Of a stretch of 64,000 nt of DNA, positions 11,739 to 21,189 are shown in pieces (the first letter of the stretch is position 1; each line of letters opens with the position of its first letter). The DNA is taken from contig JABAKD010000106.1 of NCBI GenBank assembly GCA_012845835.1, forward strand, positions 124,001 through 188,000, written 5' to 3'. The notes beneath the pieces were generated by a model, which searched no databases, had not been told where the DNA came from, and saw only the letters and a list, made by a program, of their open reading frames with translations. Source of the stretch: Undaria pinnatifida (lineage: Eukaryota > Sar > Phaeophyceae > Laminariales > Alariaceae). Both the position numbers and the translations under genes were made by a program.

Positions 11739-12454
11739 AAAAAGAGCAGGGTGCTCGATTACCCGTACGTGGTTGTCAAACGAGAGGGAAATGGAGGGGG
11801 TGTTGATGGGGGCCTTCGAAGGTCTGTTGAAATTTCTCGACGAGCATTCCCAGCTCCCAGGAGAGGCGCCGCTGACAGTCCGGGGAACGTAGCGAGGTTG
11901 GAAAGTGTTCGCCAGGACGGAATCGGTGACCGCGTTGCGGTTGATGGTAGAATGCAGCGACGGCCACGGCCGTGCAGATCAGGTTCGTGGCGTCGAAGTG
12001 CGTTCCAAAAAGAGCAGGGTGCTCGATTACCCGTACGTGGTTGTCAAACGAGAGGGAAATGGGGGGGGTGTTGATGGGGGCCTTCGAAGGTCTGTTGAAA
12101 TTTCTTGACGAGCATTCCCAGCTCCCAGGAGAGGCGCCGCTGACAGTCCGGGGAACGTAGCGAGGTTGGGAAGTGTTCGCCAGGACGGAATCGGTGACCG
12201 CGTTGCGGTTGATGGTAGGATGCAGCGGTAGAGACCGCATGCAATTTGCGATTCACTCAGGAAGAATCGGGGGGGGCACCCAGTTAGCGGCGCAACGTAT
12301 TTCGGAGTTGCGAATCCAGCGCGCAGGAAGATGGAGGTCTAGAGCTATTATGACATATGTCAGGGAAGCAGGGGAAGGGGCTGAAGCGGCCTCTGCAGCC
12401 CTCTCGCAAACACAGTAATTTTAGAAGTACGATTATCTCAGGCCGCCTTATGGT

Positions 12455-12686
12455 GTGAGAGGTAGATGGCCCCGCAAAAAAAGGGAGCGGGGCTACCAGA
12501 TTCCCGGTTGGCCTGATTCATAAATACTTTGGAGGGGTTTCATAAGAGGTAGATGGGGAGTTTGAGACGCCACCGTTACGAGGCCGGGGGCCGCTTGTGA
12601 CATACTTGTAGTTTATTGTTATTGTGCACAACAGAGAAGAGGTATGCACGTGACAAATTAATCCAGAATTCTTGAGCCATAGCAAA
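12455..12686 (+). repeat. Split direct repeat B1
   Basis: Shares with B2 the blocks GTGAGAGGTAGAT, GAGCGGGGCTACCAGA, TTTGGAGGGGTTTCATAA, GGGGAGTT-GAGACGCC and GTGACATACTTGTAG. It directly abuts A2. Confidence 0.85.
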
Positions 12687-12689
12687 ATA

Positions 12690-12914
12690 CTAGCTTTACA
12701 TATTAAAGTGTTGTTTGTGGAGGCGTTGAATGGATTCTGGTTTTACAGACGATTTTTGGTCGGTCGTCTCGAGGCGAAAAAAATTGGACAGCAGCGACAG
12801 AAGAGCTGACGCGTTTGCCGGAGGCGGCCGCCTAGGGTACTGGAAAGCGAGAGCGCATAGCACCCTAATATTGAAATGAGTCGAGTAGAGTGCCCATTAG
12901 AATTGACCGACTTT
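12690..12914 (+). repeat. Split direct repeat A2
   Basis: Second copy of A1, lying between B1 and B2 as expected for a PAT/Ngaro layout. It contains the same GGATTCTGGTTTTACAGACG and GAGTCGAGTAGAGTGCCCAT blocks. Confidence 0.85.
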
Positions 12915-12988
12915 CCCACCCGCCCGTCCTGTCGCTCAAGAGGGGGGGAATCGTGTTGGAACATGTCGGTGTAATCGTTGGAGAGGCT

Positions 12989-13218
12989 GTGAGAGGTAGA
13001 TAACGCCGCAGAAAAACGGAGCGGGGCTACCAGAATCCGCGTTGGTCTGATTTATAAAAAGTTTGGAGGGGTTTCATAACAGGTAGGTGGGGAGTTAGAG
13101 ACGCCCCCGTCATGCGGCCGGGGGGCGCTTGTGACATACTTGTAGTGTATTGTTATTTGCACAACAGGGAAATAGTCTACGCGTGACAATTAATCCGGAA
13201 TTCTTGAGATATAGCAAA
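12989..13218 (+). repeat. Split direct repeat B2, right end of the YR element
   Basis: Second copy of B1. It ends at ATATAGCAAA, and the flank repeat C2 begins at the next base. Confidence 0.85.
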
Positions 13219-13612
13219 CGAGGTATTCTTCCACTCCCGAGTTATTGGAGCCTGTCCTGCCACCTCGGACTGTATTGAATTGTGACAATGAGTAAAATGT
13301 GAGAACAACAACAGCACGCTGCTTCGTCACAAAACTCATTGAAGTGCAATAAGTGCACGTGTGTGCTTTGTCACGTCTCATTGAAGTTAATACAGTTCAC
13401 ATGTATGTGTGCTTGGTGACGTCTCATTGAAGTTAATAAAGTTCACATGTATGTGTGCTTGGTGACGTCTCATTGAAGTTAATAAAGTTCACATGTATGT
13501 GTGCTTGGTCACGTCTCATTGAAGTTAATAAAGTTCACATGTATGTGTGCTTGGTCACGTCTTATCGAAGTTAATACAGTTCACATGTATGTGTGCTTTG
13601 TGACGTCTCATT
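13219..13612 (+). repeat. Flank repeat C2 and 46-bp minisatellite
   Basis: The first 100 bp repeat the C1 flank (CGAGGTATTCTTCCACTCCC to the GTGAGAACAACAACA tail). From about 13352 a 46-bp unit is repeated about six times, with CACATGTATGTGTGC starting at 13398, 13444, 13490, 13536 and 13582. Each unit contains GACGTCTCATTGAAGTTAAT. The C1 flank holds only one or two decayed versions of this unit. Confidence 0.85.
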
Positions 13613-15019
13613 GAGTTCAACCTTTCCAGGGTGAGTTTTTTTCTTTCATGTCTTTCATTCCCTGTATTTGGTACAAAAAATCTGCGGCCCTAGACGTTTG
13701 CGATAGTGCTAGATCTTTACATTGTTCTTTTCTAAATCCAAGAACACCACTTCGGTCTATCACTTGACTCTTGATCGGTCAAGTTCATAAAAATATCTCC
13801 AGGGTAAGTGTATTTCGTTGACTGCCTCTATCCGTTCCCCCTTGCCGCCTCGGTAAGGCATGGTGCGAAGCATGCTTTAGCAGGCTTCTAGCGAGTGGGG
13901 GGGGTCTTTCTGGCGGGTGTGAGGCCGGACTCACCCTCAAGGAGTGATACCTTCTTGCTGCTGCGTGTGGCCGCGAGGCTTAGGCGTGGCGGTAGAGTTG
14001 GGTCGTGCGTGGTGCGTTAGGCATGGTCACCTACGATTCGCATCTTTTCAGGCAGCCGCAGCGGAGCAGCAATGCTTAATCGAGATTCTCGTGCGCGGAG
14101 GCAGGCGCCACCACGAGCCACACTACGGCGCAGTCTTGGCTTGCGTGGAAGGAACGGCGCCGGCAGAAAGCTCGATTCGAGGACGAAGGAGGAGGGCGAC
14201 TGGACGTCGACGGGCAGGTAAGAGATGGCTTGAACTCTCCGTGAACGAGATTTTTTTTTTTCAGATCAGCACCGCAAGCTGCGTGGAGAATTTTGTATTT
14301 TTGGGACGGGGGAGAAGGGGAACCGATTGGAATTGAGTGTCAACGAGAGCAAATGCGAAAGAGCGGGCCGAGTGAGCTAAGGCGATGAGGCGGCCATGGA
14401 GAACCACAGCAGGAGGATGGCACACGGAGACCCACGACCCGCACGCACACCATCACCACGAGGGCAGCGATCGTCTTTATGTTCAGTTTTGTTTTACGAG
14501 CGAGCAGTAAAACATGTTACTTACGTCACTGATTTTTGTAGAGTTGGTAGAAGGGTTCTATACCCTTCACGGGGAACGATCCCCCGCAATTTTCAATTGT
14601 CAGGCACGAGCGTCGTAGCTGCGCTGCAACCTGTCACATAACTCGGGAGGGCGGGGTGATCATTTATACCGGTATTTGTATTGTGGGTTTCGGTTCGATT
14701 GCTCTTGTTTCACTGCATGCCCGCGGGTCGTTACTCTGACAGCACTCCAGACAGCAGGCGCGTTCGTCTGTGCTTACGATTACCGTGCGGTTCGTACGGT
14801 GCAGGCAGCCCAACCGCTGTAGTTCGTAGCAGCGAGTTGGTTAGTTGTGGGAACGGGGGCACTCTATTCTGTAGTTGAGTGGATACCCGCGGCCTTGTGA
14901 GTTCAGTTTGCACATTGGACCTTTTCACTTGTGCGCCCTTCTTCGTATCGTGCGTTTTTAGGCGGGAAAGCATAGTATTTCCGGACGAAGTTTGATTTCT
15001 CTTGGTTTTTCGGGTCTTC
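13613..15019. other. No gene recognised
   Basis: Open frames of 130 codons (13944-14336, plus) and 145 codons (14731-15168, minus) are present but show no domain, and the second runs across a LINE tail. A G-rich run and a T run near 14250 are the only simple features. Confidence 0.4.
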
Positions 15020-15098
15020 CTAGGGCTCCAGCTCCTTTGTGTGACCGACTCTAGATTTTGATTAGAGTTAATGTGAGAACAACAACAACAACAACAAT
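15020..15098 (+). mobile_element. LINE 3' tail, older copy
   Basis: Ends GAGTTAATGTGAGAACAACA followed by further AAC units. It is the same tail as at 17206-17270 and 39160-39194, here with only about 40 bp of body. The next LINE copy begins immediately after it. Confidence 0.75.
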
Positions 15099-15143
15099 TT
15101 GGTACGACAAATATGCGGCAACAGACTTTCGCGATAAGGTAAT

Positions 15144-16341
15144 ATGGCGCAGAAAAAGAACACCCCATTGTACATGTGCTTTATCGACCTCACCAAAGCA
15201 TACGACTCCGTCGACCGAAGCCTTTTGTGGGATGTCCTTGCTTGTTGCGTGCCACCGAGAATGCTCGCCGTCATCCGCCAATTCCACAACGGCATGCAAG
15301 CATGCGTGCGGCTGGATGATGGAGAGTGCTCGGATAAGTTCGACGTAGGGCAAGGTCTCAGGCAAGGATGCGTGCTCGCGCCACTGCTGTTCAACATGTT
15401 TTTCACGGCGGTACTGCGTGTGCCCGAGAAACGCTTCCTCGCTGACGTAGCCATCACGGACAACATGGCGCAGCTCAAGCGAAAGAAGGAAGGCGATTAG
15501 AAGGGGACTTCACGCACAGGCAAAGTCGACGGGCGGAGGGGGAAGGAGGGGGATGAGGTGCAGATATTGTGGGGTATGCTATACGCGGACGATGCGGGCA
15601 TTGTATCGCGATCATCAGAAGGGCTGCAGAGGATAATGACGATGATCGTGACTGCGTCCTCGTCGTTCGGGCTTACGGTGTCTAAGGCAAAAACAGAGAT
15701 AATGTGCCTGGAAACCAAAGGCGGGGGGAAGGTGTCTTTCACAATCAATGCAGCCGGCCAGATATTCAAACAAACAATCCAGTTTGTGTACTTGGGGCTA
15801 TTACCGCAAACAGAGACCTTAGCATTGTGTATCGAGGTGTCTTCAGAGGGCCTGGGCGTGCTTCCAGCGGTACAAGATGGAAATCTATGATCGCCCGGTT
15901 GTGTGCTTACGGTTGAAGGTGCGGTTGCTGAAAGCTGAGGTGGTCAAGACACTGCGTTACGGTTGCATGACGTGGAGCCAGAACAAGCCTGACTATGACA
16001 GGCTACGGCAGGTTCACCACTCCATGCTCTTCCGATGCCTTGGATGCCGGAGACGGAAGCGCGATGACCACACCCTATCGTACGCTGACGCGCTTGCCAA
16101 GACAGATTCCGAGAGCATAGAGGGGATAGTGCGCAAACGGAGGTTATTGTTTGCGGGATTCGCAGCACGTAAGGAGGAGGAGCGTCTTCCACAGAGGGTG
16201 ATGTTTGGAGAGTTTGTTGGGGGTAAGGGCAACTCAGGGGGGCAAGATAAAGACTGGATGGCTCATCTGAAGGAGGATATGTCGGTCTTCGGAACGAAAT
16301 TCGAGAGGTGGCGAAAGGCTGCTCAGCCGGCTGGCATATAA
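15144..16341 (+). pseudogene. LINE reverse transcriptase, C-terminal half, broken
   Basis: The first frame has [19 protein letters not shown] (motif A) and [19 protein letters not shown] (motif B), then a TAG at 15498-15500. The same frame resumes with LYADDAGIVSRSSEGL (motif C), GLTVSKAKTEIMCLETKGGG (motif D) and FVYLG (motif E). A frame change near 15800 and another near 15880 lead to LKAEVVKTLRYGCMTW and the C-terminal tail with RLPQRVMFGEF and ERWRKAAQPAGI, ending at 16341. It copies its RNA at a nicked target. One stop and two shifts show this copy is dead, though lightly damaged. Confidence 0.85.
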
Positions 16342-17213
16342 TTTCGACGAGTAGAGAAGAGAGCTGAGTTTGTTCATGCGGAATTGGCATAAAACGGAGA
16401 GACGCAAAGCTACGGAGCGGCGCGCAAGAGCTGCCGCAGCGCCATCCACCGGTGGCATCTCTAAGCGGCCGGGGGGGGGGGGGAAGGCGGGGAGGGGGGG
16501 GGGGGGCGAGGGGGGACGTCATGCCCAAGAGACTGAAGTCTGGGTTTGGCCATCATCGTTTTGAAAGTTGTGGGCCTTCCAATGGCCGTGACAAGATAGC
16601 GCAAGACTGCCCTAACTTCTTCGCCATGTTGAGTTTTCTCTCCAGCGCCATTTGATGATGCACTTGATACCCTCTATGAGCCCAATGCCGTATTTAGTCA
16701 GTTTCTAGGGTCTGCTAGTATGACATTCTTTTTGCTCGTTACCCTTCCTTGTTTCCTCTTCTTGTCTTGTCCTTTCTCGCTTTCTTTGTTTGTTCTCTTC
16801 TTTCCTTTCCTTTCTTGTTTTCTTTTTTCGTTTTCTTTTTTCGCTTTCTTTCCTTTCCTTTCTCTTCTTATTTGTTCTTTGTTTTTTTTCCGATTGACTT
16901 GCGTCTGTCGTGCGTATGCGTAGTGATAGATACTACGTGTAATATATACGTGGTAGTCTTCCTTGGGTGGCAAGCGGTATAGTCGGTTTTTTAGTCGGGA
17001 GTAGTGAGGCGTATGCAGTATGGACCTGGTGCATCGTAGGCCAACTCTCGATTCCACTGTTGTTGTATGTTTCTGGTGGAGGCATGAATTGCGTCAGCTG
17101 TGATATATGCGTGTACCACCTTTGGGTTCTTTGTGTTTTTCGTCAGGGTATTCCTCAGCGCCAGAGTGACTGGAGCCTGTCCTGTGACCACGGACTTGAT
17201 CATGCGAGTTAAT
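16342..17213 (+). other. LINE 3' untranslated region with pyrimidine tract
   Basis: Begins with G-rich sequence (16470-16520), then AAAGTTGTGGGCCTTCCAAT (from about 16563) and a strongly T/C-biased stretch (16719-16890, almost no A). It ends with AGTGACTGGAGCCTGTCCTG and the tail. Short all-Phe/Leu frames over the pyrimidine tract are composition artefacts. Confidence 0.75.
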
Positions 17214-17284
17214 GTGCGAACAACAACAACAACAACAACAGCAACAACAACAACAACAACAACAACAACGTGTTCAATATTCTC

Positions 17285-18185
17285 TTCGATTATTGTCGGG
17301 GTTTCCCTCCTTGGGGTGTCTAGACACTAAGTATAAACTGTTAATTGGAATAGTCGTCGCCGCGTTTGGTTCCTTCAACAAAATAATTCTGCGTCGATTA
17401 GAATGAGGTTGGTGTTACATGTACGTACGGATTTTCTTGCATTGATGGTTGGGGGTGTTTCCTTCCTTGGGGTGACTAGACAATGCGTCTTAAGCTCAAA
17501 CATCGAACGGTCTGCCCCAGCTTTTCCTTTTTTTGGGTATCTTTGACACGGTATGTAAGCTCCTCAATTGGACGTCCGTTCCGCGTTTTTCTTGCTTCAT
17601 CCGTGAATTGCCGTAGGTTCTGCTTTGGTTGGCATGATGTTTGCGTGTTTTTTTGAGTGATTGTCGCGTGCTTCTCTTCCTTCGAGTATCCAAAATCTGA
17701 GTGTAACGTGTACAATATTCAAAATCGAACAGCCGTTTCCGCGTTTGATTCCCTTCACAAGAATATGCCCAGAGATTTTCTTCGATTGGAATTAGGTTGG
17801 TGTTCCATGTTGTTTGCGAATCGAACAGTCGTTCCCGCGCTTGAATGTCGAGATATCGGCTTCGGTTGGAATAACGGTGGTGTTACATGTTTCGAATTTT
17901 CTTAGATTAATTGTTGGGGGTGTTTTCTTCCTTGGGGCTTCTTAGCCGTATGGGGCTGGTGTAACGTTTTGTAGAATTGGTTGTCGGGGGCTTCCCTTCC
18001 TTTGGGTGTCCGACATCTAAGTTTACTGAGTATAAGGTCTTACATCTAACAGTCGTTTCCGCGTTTGGATTCCTTCACAAGAGTTTGTCCAGAGTTCTGC
18101 TCGGTTGGTGTAACATTGAGTGTAAGCTCTTAAATCAAATAACATTTCCCGTTTTTTACTCAGCAGCGTGATTTCTGCTTCTGGC
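17285..18185 (+). repeat. Degenerate tandem array, about five units
   Basis: Diverged units share TTGTCGGGGGTTTCCTTCCT-like, TTGGGGTGTCTAGACA-like, GTCGTTTCCGCGTTTG, TTCCTTCACAAGA and GGTTGGTGTTACATG blocks, recurring roughly every 150-200 bp. It starts right after the LINE tail. No gene is supported. Confidence 0.6.
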
Positions 18186-18588
18186 GGCTTGCCGTCGGTT
18201 TATCACGTTTATTATACCTTTTGTTTTGTGTACGGGTCTTTTTCTTCGTTGGGGCAGTTATTCCTACACTCTGTGTAATATATGCTCGAGGAACGAATGT
18301 TCGTTATTGGGGTTATTCTCAGTTCTGGGGCAAGGGCGCCTTGATACTCATCCGGGGATAATAATAATATATAACGATGTCCATCAGCCAGCCCCCCGGT
18401 CACCAGGCATCGATACAGCTCATCATTCATCGTTCCGACTACTACTCTTTGCCGTCGGGGATTTGCCCAACATTTGGCACGGGCCCTGGGCATCAAAAAC
18501 TGTCGGTTACTGTCGTATGTCACCTGCGGGCATTAGCTTCGTCGGCGTCCCTCACTAGGCCGCCGGCGGAGCCCCCTTGAATTTTTAC
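18186..18588. other. No gene recognised
   Basis: Two overlapping frames of about 100 codons on opposite strands, without known motifs. No repeat of this window matches. Confidence 0.35.
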
Positions 18589-18695
18589 AAATATCCCCAG
18601 GAACGTCAGCTGTGAGTTCGACGAATTTAGGGTCGATACTCATCTTTGCAAGCTGCGTTGTTGGTACTAGTACATTTATTGGTGTTGAGGTATTA

Positions 18696-18765
18696 GTGGG
18701 GTATTAGTCCGTTTGACCACTTGCAAAAGGTTAACCAAAGCTTACCCAAACTAAGCCTCATAACA
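18696..18765 (+). repeat. 70-bp perfect direct repeat, left
   Basis: Identical, base for base, to 18983-19052; it starts GTGGGGTATTAGTCCGTTTG and ends AAGCCTCATAACA. It lies inside the foldback family B element and brackets a tRNA-like segment. Confidence 0.9.
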
Positions 18766-18903
18766 CTCTCCCCCCCTGAAACGGCGGGATACCAGGTCGG
18801 CCGGATATACGGGCGGACCTGTCAATTATCCAAGCCGTTTCATTCCCTGGGGATACCAGGAAGAGTATTTTTCAAGTTCGACATGGGAAAATCTGAAAAG
18901 TTT

Positions 18904-18975
18904 ATTATTGTGGATGGTGGGCATCGAACCCACGACCCAAAAAACCCATGGTCTTTCGACGACGCCATTTGTTAA
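18904..18975 (-). other. tRNA-like T-arm remnant
   Basis: On the minus strand GTGGG-TTCGATG-CCCAC forms a perfect 5-bp T stem with a 7-base loop, preceded by GGGTC and followed by CATCCAC. I cannot build the D and anticodon arms or a matching 5' acceptor strand, so it is a SINE head or tRNA pseudogene, not a tRNA gene. Confidence 0.5.
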
Positions 18976-18982
18976 GGACTTT

Positions 18983-19052
18983 GTGGGGTATTAGTCCGTT
19001 TGACCACTTGCAAAAGGTTAACCAAAGCTTACCCAAACTAAGCCTCATAACA
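18983..19052 (+). repeat. 70-bp perfect direct repeat, right
   Basis: Second copy of 18696-18765. The start-to-start distance is 287 bp. Confidence 0.9.
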
Positions 19053-19411
19053 TTGGGCAGTGGTTTGACGAAAACAAAGAGGCATTGATAGCTGTAATTA
19101 CAGGAAAAAAAAAAATCATCTGCATGTGTGTGGTTCACGTACTAAATAAAACAAAGTTGGAGACTCCGGGAAGAGTAGACCGCCGAAAATACATGATATC
19201 GTTAGATTTGCGAAATATGTACCAAACCGTCAGACTTTAAAACCAACAGAAATTCGTCGAACTCACGGCTGACGTCCGTGAAAATATTTTTATAAAATAA
19301 TAACGCAGCTTGCGAATATGAATATTGACCTGAAATTCGTCGAACTCACGGCTGACATCCTTGAAATATTTTGTATAAAATATGTATAGTCTGTTATAGT
19401 CTACCCGTATA

Positions 19412-20161
19412 CAGTCGTCCCCGCGTTAAAGACACTCTTCTTAAGGAAACTCCTCGCTATAAAGACAATTTTTTTCCCAGAACATATGACATGGTGCCCC
19501 GCAGATGTACAATAATAAGGGGGGGGTACCTTTTCCACTTTGCGGCCCCCCCAAATTTTTTTTTTGCTGGGGCAGCACACTGCTGTATAACATCGACAGC
19601 GGTCTGCTGCAGCCCGCACTACCGCGTGTGGGTATGGGGAGATTAACCCTAACCCTAACCTAGGTAACTTGCGTGTATCGTATCAAAGCTAGTTCCAACG
19701 AACTGATGTGTCTCAGGTGTGTTCGCGATATCTCGGGCATGATGTTCACCATGAGGATAACGCGTTGACAATAAGAAAAGCCTGCATCAACACCAGCGCA
19801 CTGCCGTACACATTACAGCAAGAGCCTGCATCAACAACAGCGCACTGCCGTACACATTACAATAGGTCGTGCTGCACTCCTTCCCGCGTTTCGGTGGTAG
19901 AGGGAAATTCAAAATGTGTAAAGTATTGGAGTGTACTACAGCAGTAGTGTTGCGGCCTTTCAAATCACGTGCTGTAGTTTCTAAGCAACACAGTTTCGTG
20001 GTCGCCTTCCTGCTTCAAATGCTCGTATTTTGACATATGTTACACCTCCATTGGCCCCGGGGACGGTGAGTTAGTGGCCCCGGAATCCTAAAGACACTTC
20101 CCCGGGTTAAAGGCACTCCCCAAAAAAAAAACGCGGTGTGTCTTTAAAGCGGGGTCGACTG
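19412..20161. mobile_element. Mariner-like non-autonomous TIR element
   Basis: Left end CAGTCGTCCCCGCGTTAAAG-ACAC and right end, read inward, CAGTCGACCCCGCTTTAAAG-ACAC form 24-bp inverted repeats with two mismatches. Both are flanked by TA (19410-19411 and 20162-20163), the Tc1/mariner target duplication. The length is 750 bp and there is no transposase frame. It carries a short TAACCCTAACCCTAACC array at 19643-19660 and a 47-bp-spaced duplication around GCCTGCATCAACA (19780-19870). Confidence 0.75.
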
Positions 20162-20164
20162 TAA

Positions 20165-20345
20165 TATATTTGTTTGTTTTTTGTTTTTTTACCAGAACAA
20201 AATGACCCCTCCCAGTATGAAAAAACTCACCCACATGGTATATTACAAGTACCAACAACGCAGCTTGCAAAGATGAGTATTGACCCGAAATTCGTCAATT
20301 TCACGGCTGACGTCCTCGAAATATTCTCTATAAAATACAAGAGCT
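20165..20345 (-). repeat. Foldback family B arm
   Basis: Matches 25085-25262 through ACCAGAACAAAATGACCCCTC, ACTCACCCACAT, AAGTACCAACAACGCAG and CACGGCTGACGTCCT. It begins only a few bases after the mariner-like element. Confidence 0.75.
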
Positions 20346-21189
20346 CCGCATGGGCGCCGGCATCCGCTGGCGCCCATGCTTCGGGTAGGGCAGGGCAGCA
20401 CTTCGACAACTTAAGGTGTAGCTGTCCGATTTGGCATGCATTGAACTTTAAAGTAATGCCAAGAGTTTAATACGAACATGGGATTATGAAAGTCATGATT
20501 TGACAGAAAAAAACGTAATATTATACAATAAAGAAGGCAAGGATAGGCGAAACACACTATGTTCAATGCGCCGTCAAGTAAAAGTTGGCGTCTATCAAAA
20601 CAAAAATACCGAAAAGAGTATTATTGAGAACCTGCGTCGCCTCTAGGCGAAACGAAAGAGGCCTTGGCATTAATGAAGAGACTGCACTGCTGTCCCCGTG
20701 GCAATGGAGGTTCGAAGTCGACAAGATGCACAGTCGGTTTGCATCAAATGTCGACATGGGGCCATGTCAGCCGGCGAGGTTTCGGAAGAAGATTGTTTTG
20801 TTTGTTGCGTGAAGGCTGTCGCATTGATTGGTCTGCGTGGTTGCGGGCGAGGAGAAAAACGAAGAAGAGGAGGGCGATCTCTCGTTGCGTCGGCGTTGTC
20901 TACGATAGGTGCGGGGGTGGCTTCTCTCGTACGGGAGGTTGGCGTAGCGCTTCTTCTCTGTTTTTTCTCGAGAAGGTGGGATATGTGTGTCTGCTATCTT
21001 TGCTTCGTGGGTGCTTTCACGTTGTCGAAATCGGACGCGTCCCCTCAATACAAAATATCCGGAGTGTCCCTACCATGACGACTGCTGATGGTGCCGTGCG
21101 TATTTCCTAGAGACTGACATATTATTTACTGGAAGAAATAATCATATACCTTTCTTTGCAACATTTTTTTTTCTTCATCCAATTTTCAT
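20346..21189. other. No gene recognised
   Basis: Overlapping frames of 148 and 126 codons (20664-21110) are open on the plus strand but lack any domain. The longer one is arginine- and cysteine-rich. I cannot support either as a gene, though a small exon is not excluded. Confidence 0.35.

Larger units (their letters stand above)
10297..12233 (+). repeat. Composite tandem duplication inside the recombinase gene
   Basis: The segment starting AAAAAGAGCAGGGTGCTCGA occurs at 10297, 11018, 11739 and 12008. The first two steps are exactly 721 bp and contain a recombinase piece joined to a hairpin-repeat piece. The third step is 269 bp and contains recombinase sequence only. Copies are almost identical (for example GGGGGG against GAGGGG near 11793), so the amplification is recent, younger than the decay of the rest of the element, or else an assembly artefact. 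Confidence 0.85.
9720..12418 (+). pseudogene. Tyrosine recombinase of the YR element, broken and partly amplified
   Basis: The N-terminal core-binding part reads ASRCIVRNNRQSTVSGYLAV and NFFHKMFAGW (9838-9930). The catalytic domain begins with YFMSCRASELWAYADG, which holds the first catalytic arginine (near 10120-10165), then VRGT near 10440. The last segment (12173-12418) carries HSGRIGGGTQ with the H-x-x-R pair, and GRWRSR followed by YVREAG with the likely tyrosine nucleophile. The R, H, R and Y residues are thus all present but in separate frames. The middle, around KRAGCSITRTWLSNE, exists four times because of the tandem duplication described separately. The family cuts and rejoins DNA through a phosphotyrosine to integrate the circular element. 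Confidence 0.85.
5938..13218 (+). mobile_element. YR retrotransposon with split direct repeats (Ngaro/PAT-like)
   Basis: The order is A1 (5938-6172), a gag-like ORF, reverse transcriptase, RNase H, tyrosine recombinase, B1 (12455-12686), A2 (12690-12914) and B2 (12989-13218). A1 matches A2 and B1 matches B2. This split direct repeat layout is the signature of PAT, Ngaro and related DIRS-order elements, which integrate a circular DNA by a tyrosine recombinase and make no target duplication. I see no DNA methyltransferase domain between RNase H and recombinase, which fits Ngaro better than PAT, but the clade needs a tree. All coding parts are broken by stops and frameshifts, so this copy is dead. 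Confidence 0.85.
15099..17270 (+). mobile_element. 5'-truncated LINE with reverse transcriptase and AAC tail
   Basis: The copy begins within the reverse transcriptase and runs through the C-terminal region and a long 3' UTR to an AAC microsatellite tail (17214-17270). No endonuclease domain remains. The 3' UTR is shared with 38487-39194 and, in reverse, 22659-23085. A simple-repeat tail instead of poly(A) is known for some LINE groups (RTE, I-like), but the clade is not established here. Confidence 0.85.
18589..19383. mobile_element. Foldback family B element
   Basis: Left end (18596 on) has CGTCAGCTGTGAGTTCGACG, TACTCATCTTTGCAAGCTGC and TTGGTACTAGTA. The right side has the inverse, GTCGAACTCACGGCTGACGT, twice (near 19258 and 19332), with CGCAGCTTGCGAATATGA between. 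The ends resemble the FB family (CAGCTGTGAG, CTTTGCAAGCTG) but form a distinct subfamily. Single arms occur at 20165-20345 and 25085-25262. No transposase is present. Confidence 0.7.

Noticed and set aside
16720-16982. Phe/Leu/Ser-rich membrane-like frames
   Set aside because: They arise from the pyrimidine tract of the LINE 3' UTR and recur, with other sequence, at 38650.
18904-18975. A tRNA gene on the minus strand
   Set aside because: Only the T arm folds; no D arm, anticodon arm or acceptor pairing was found.
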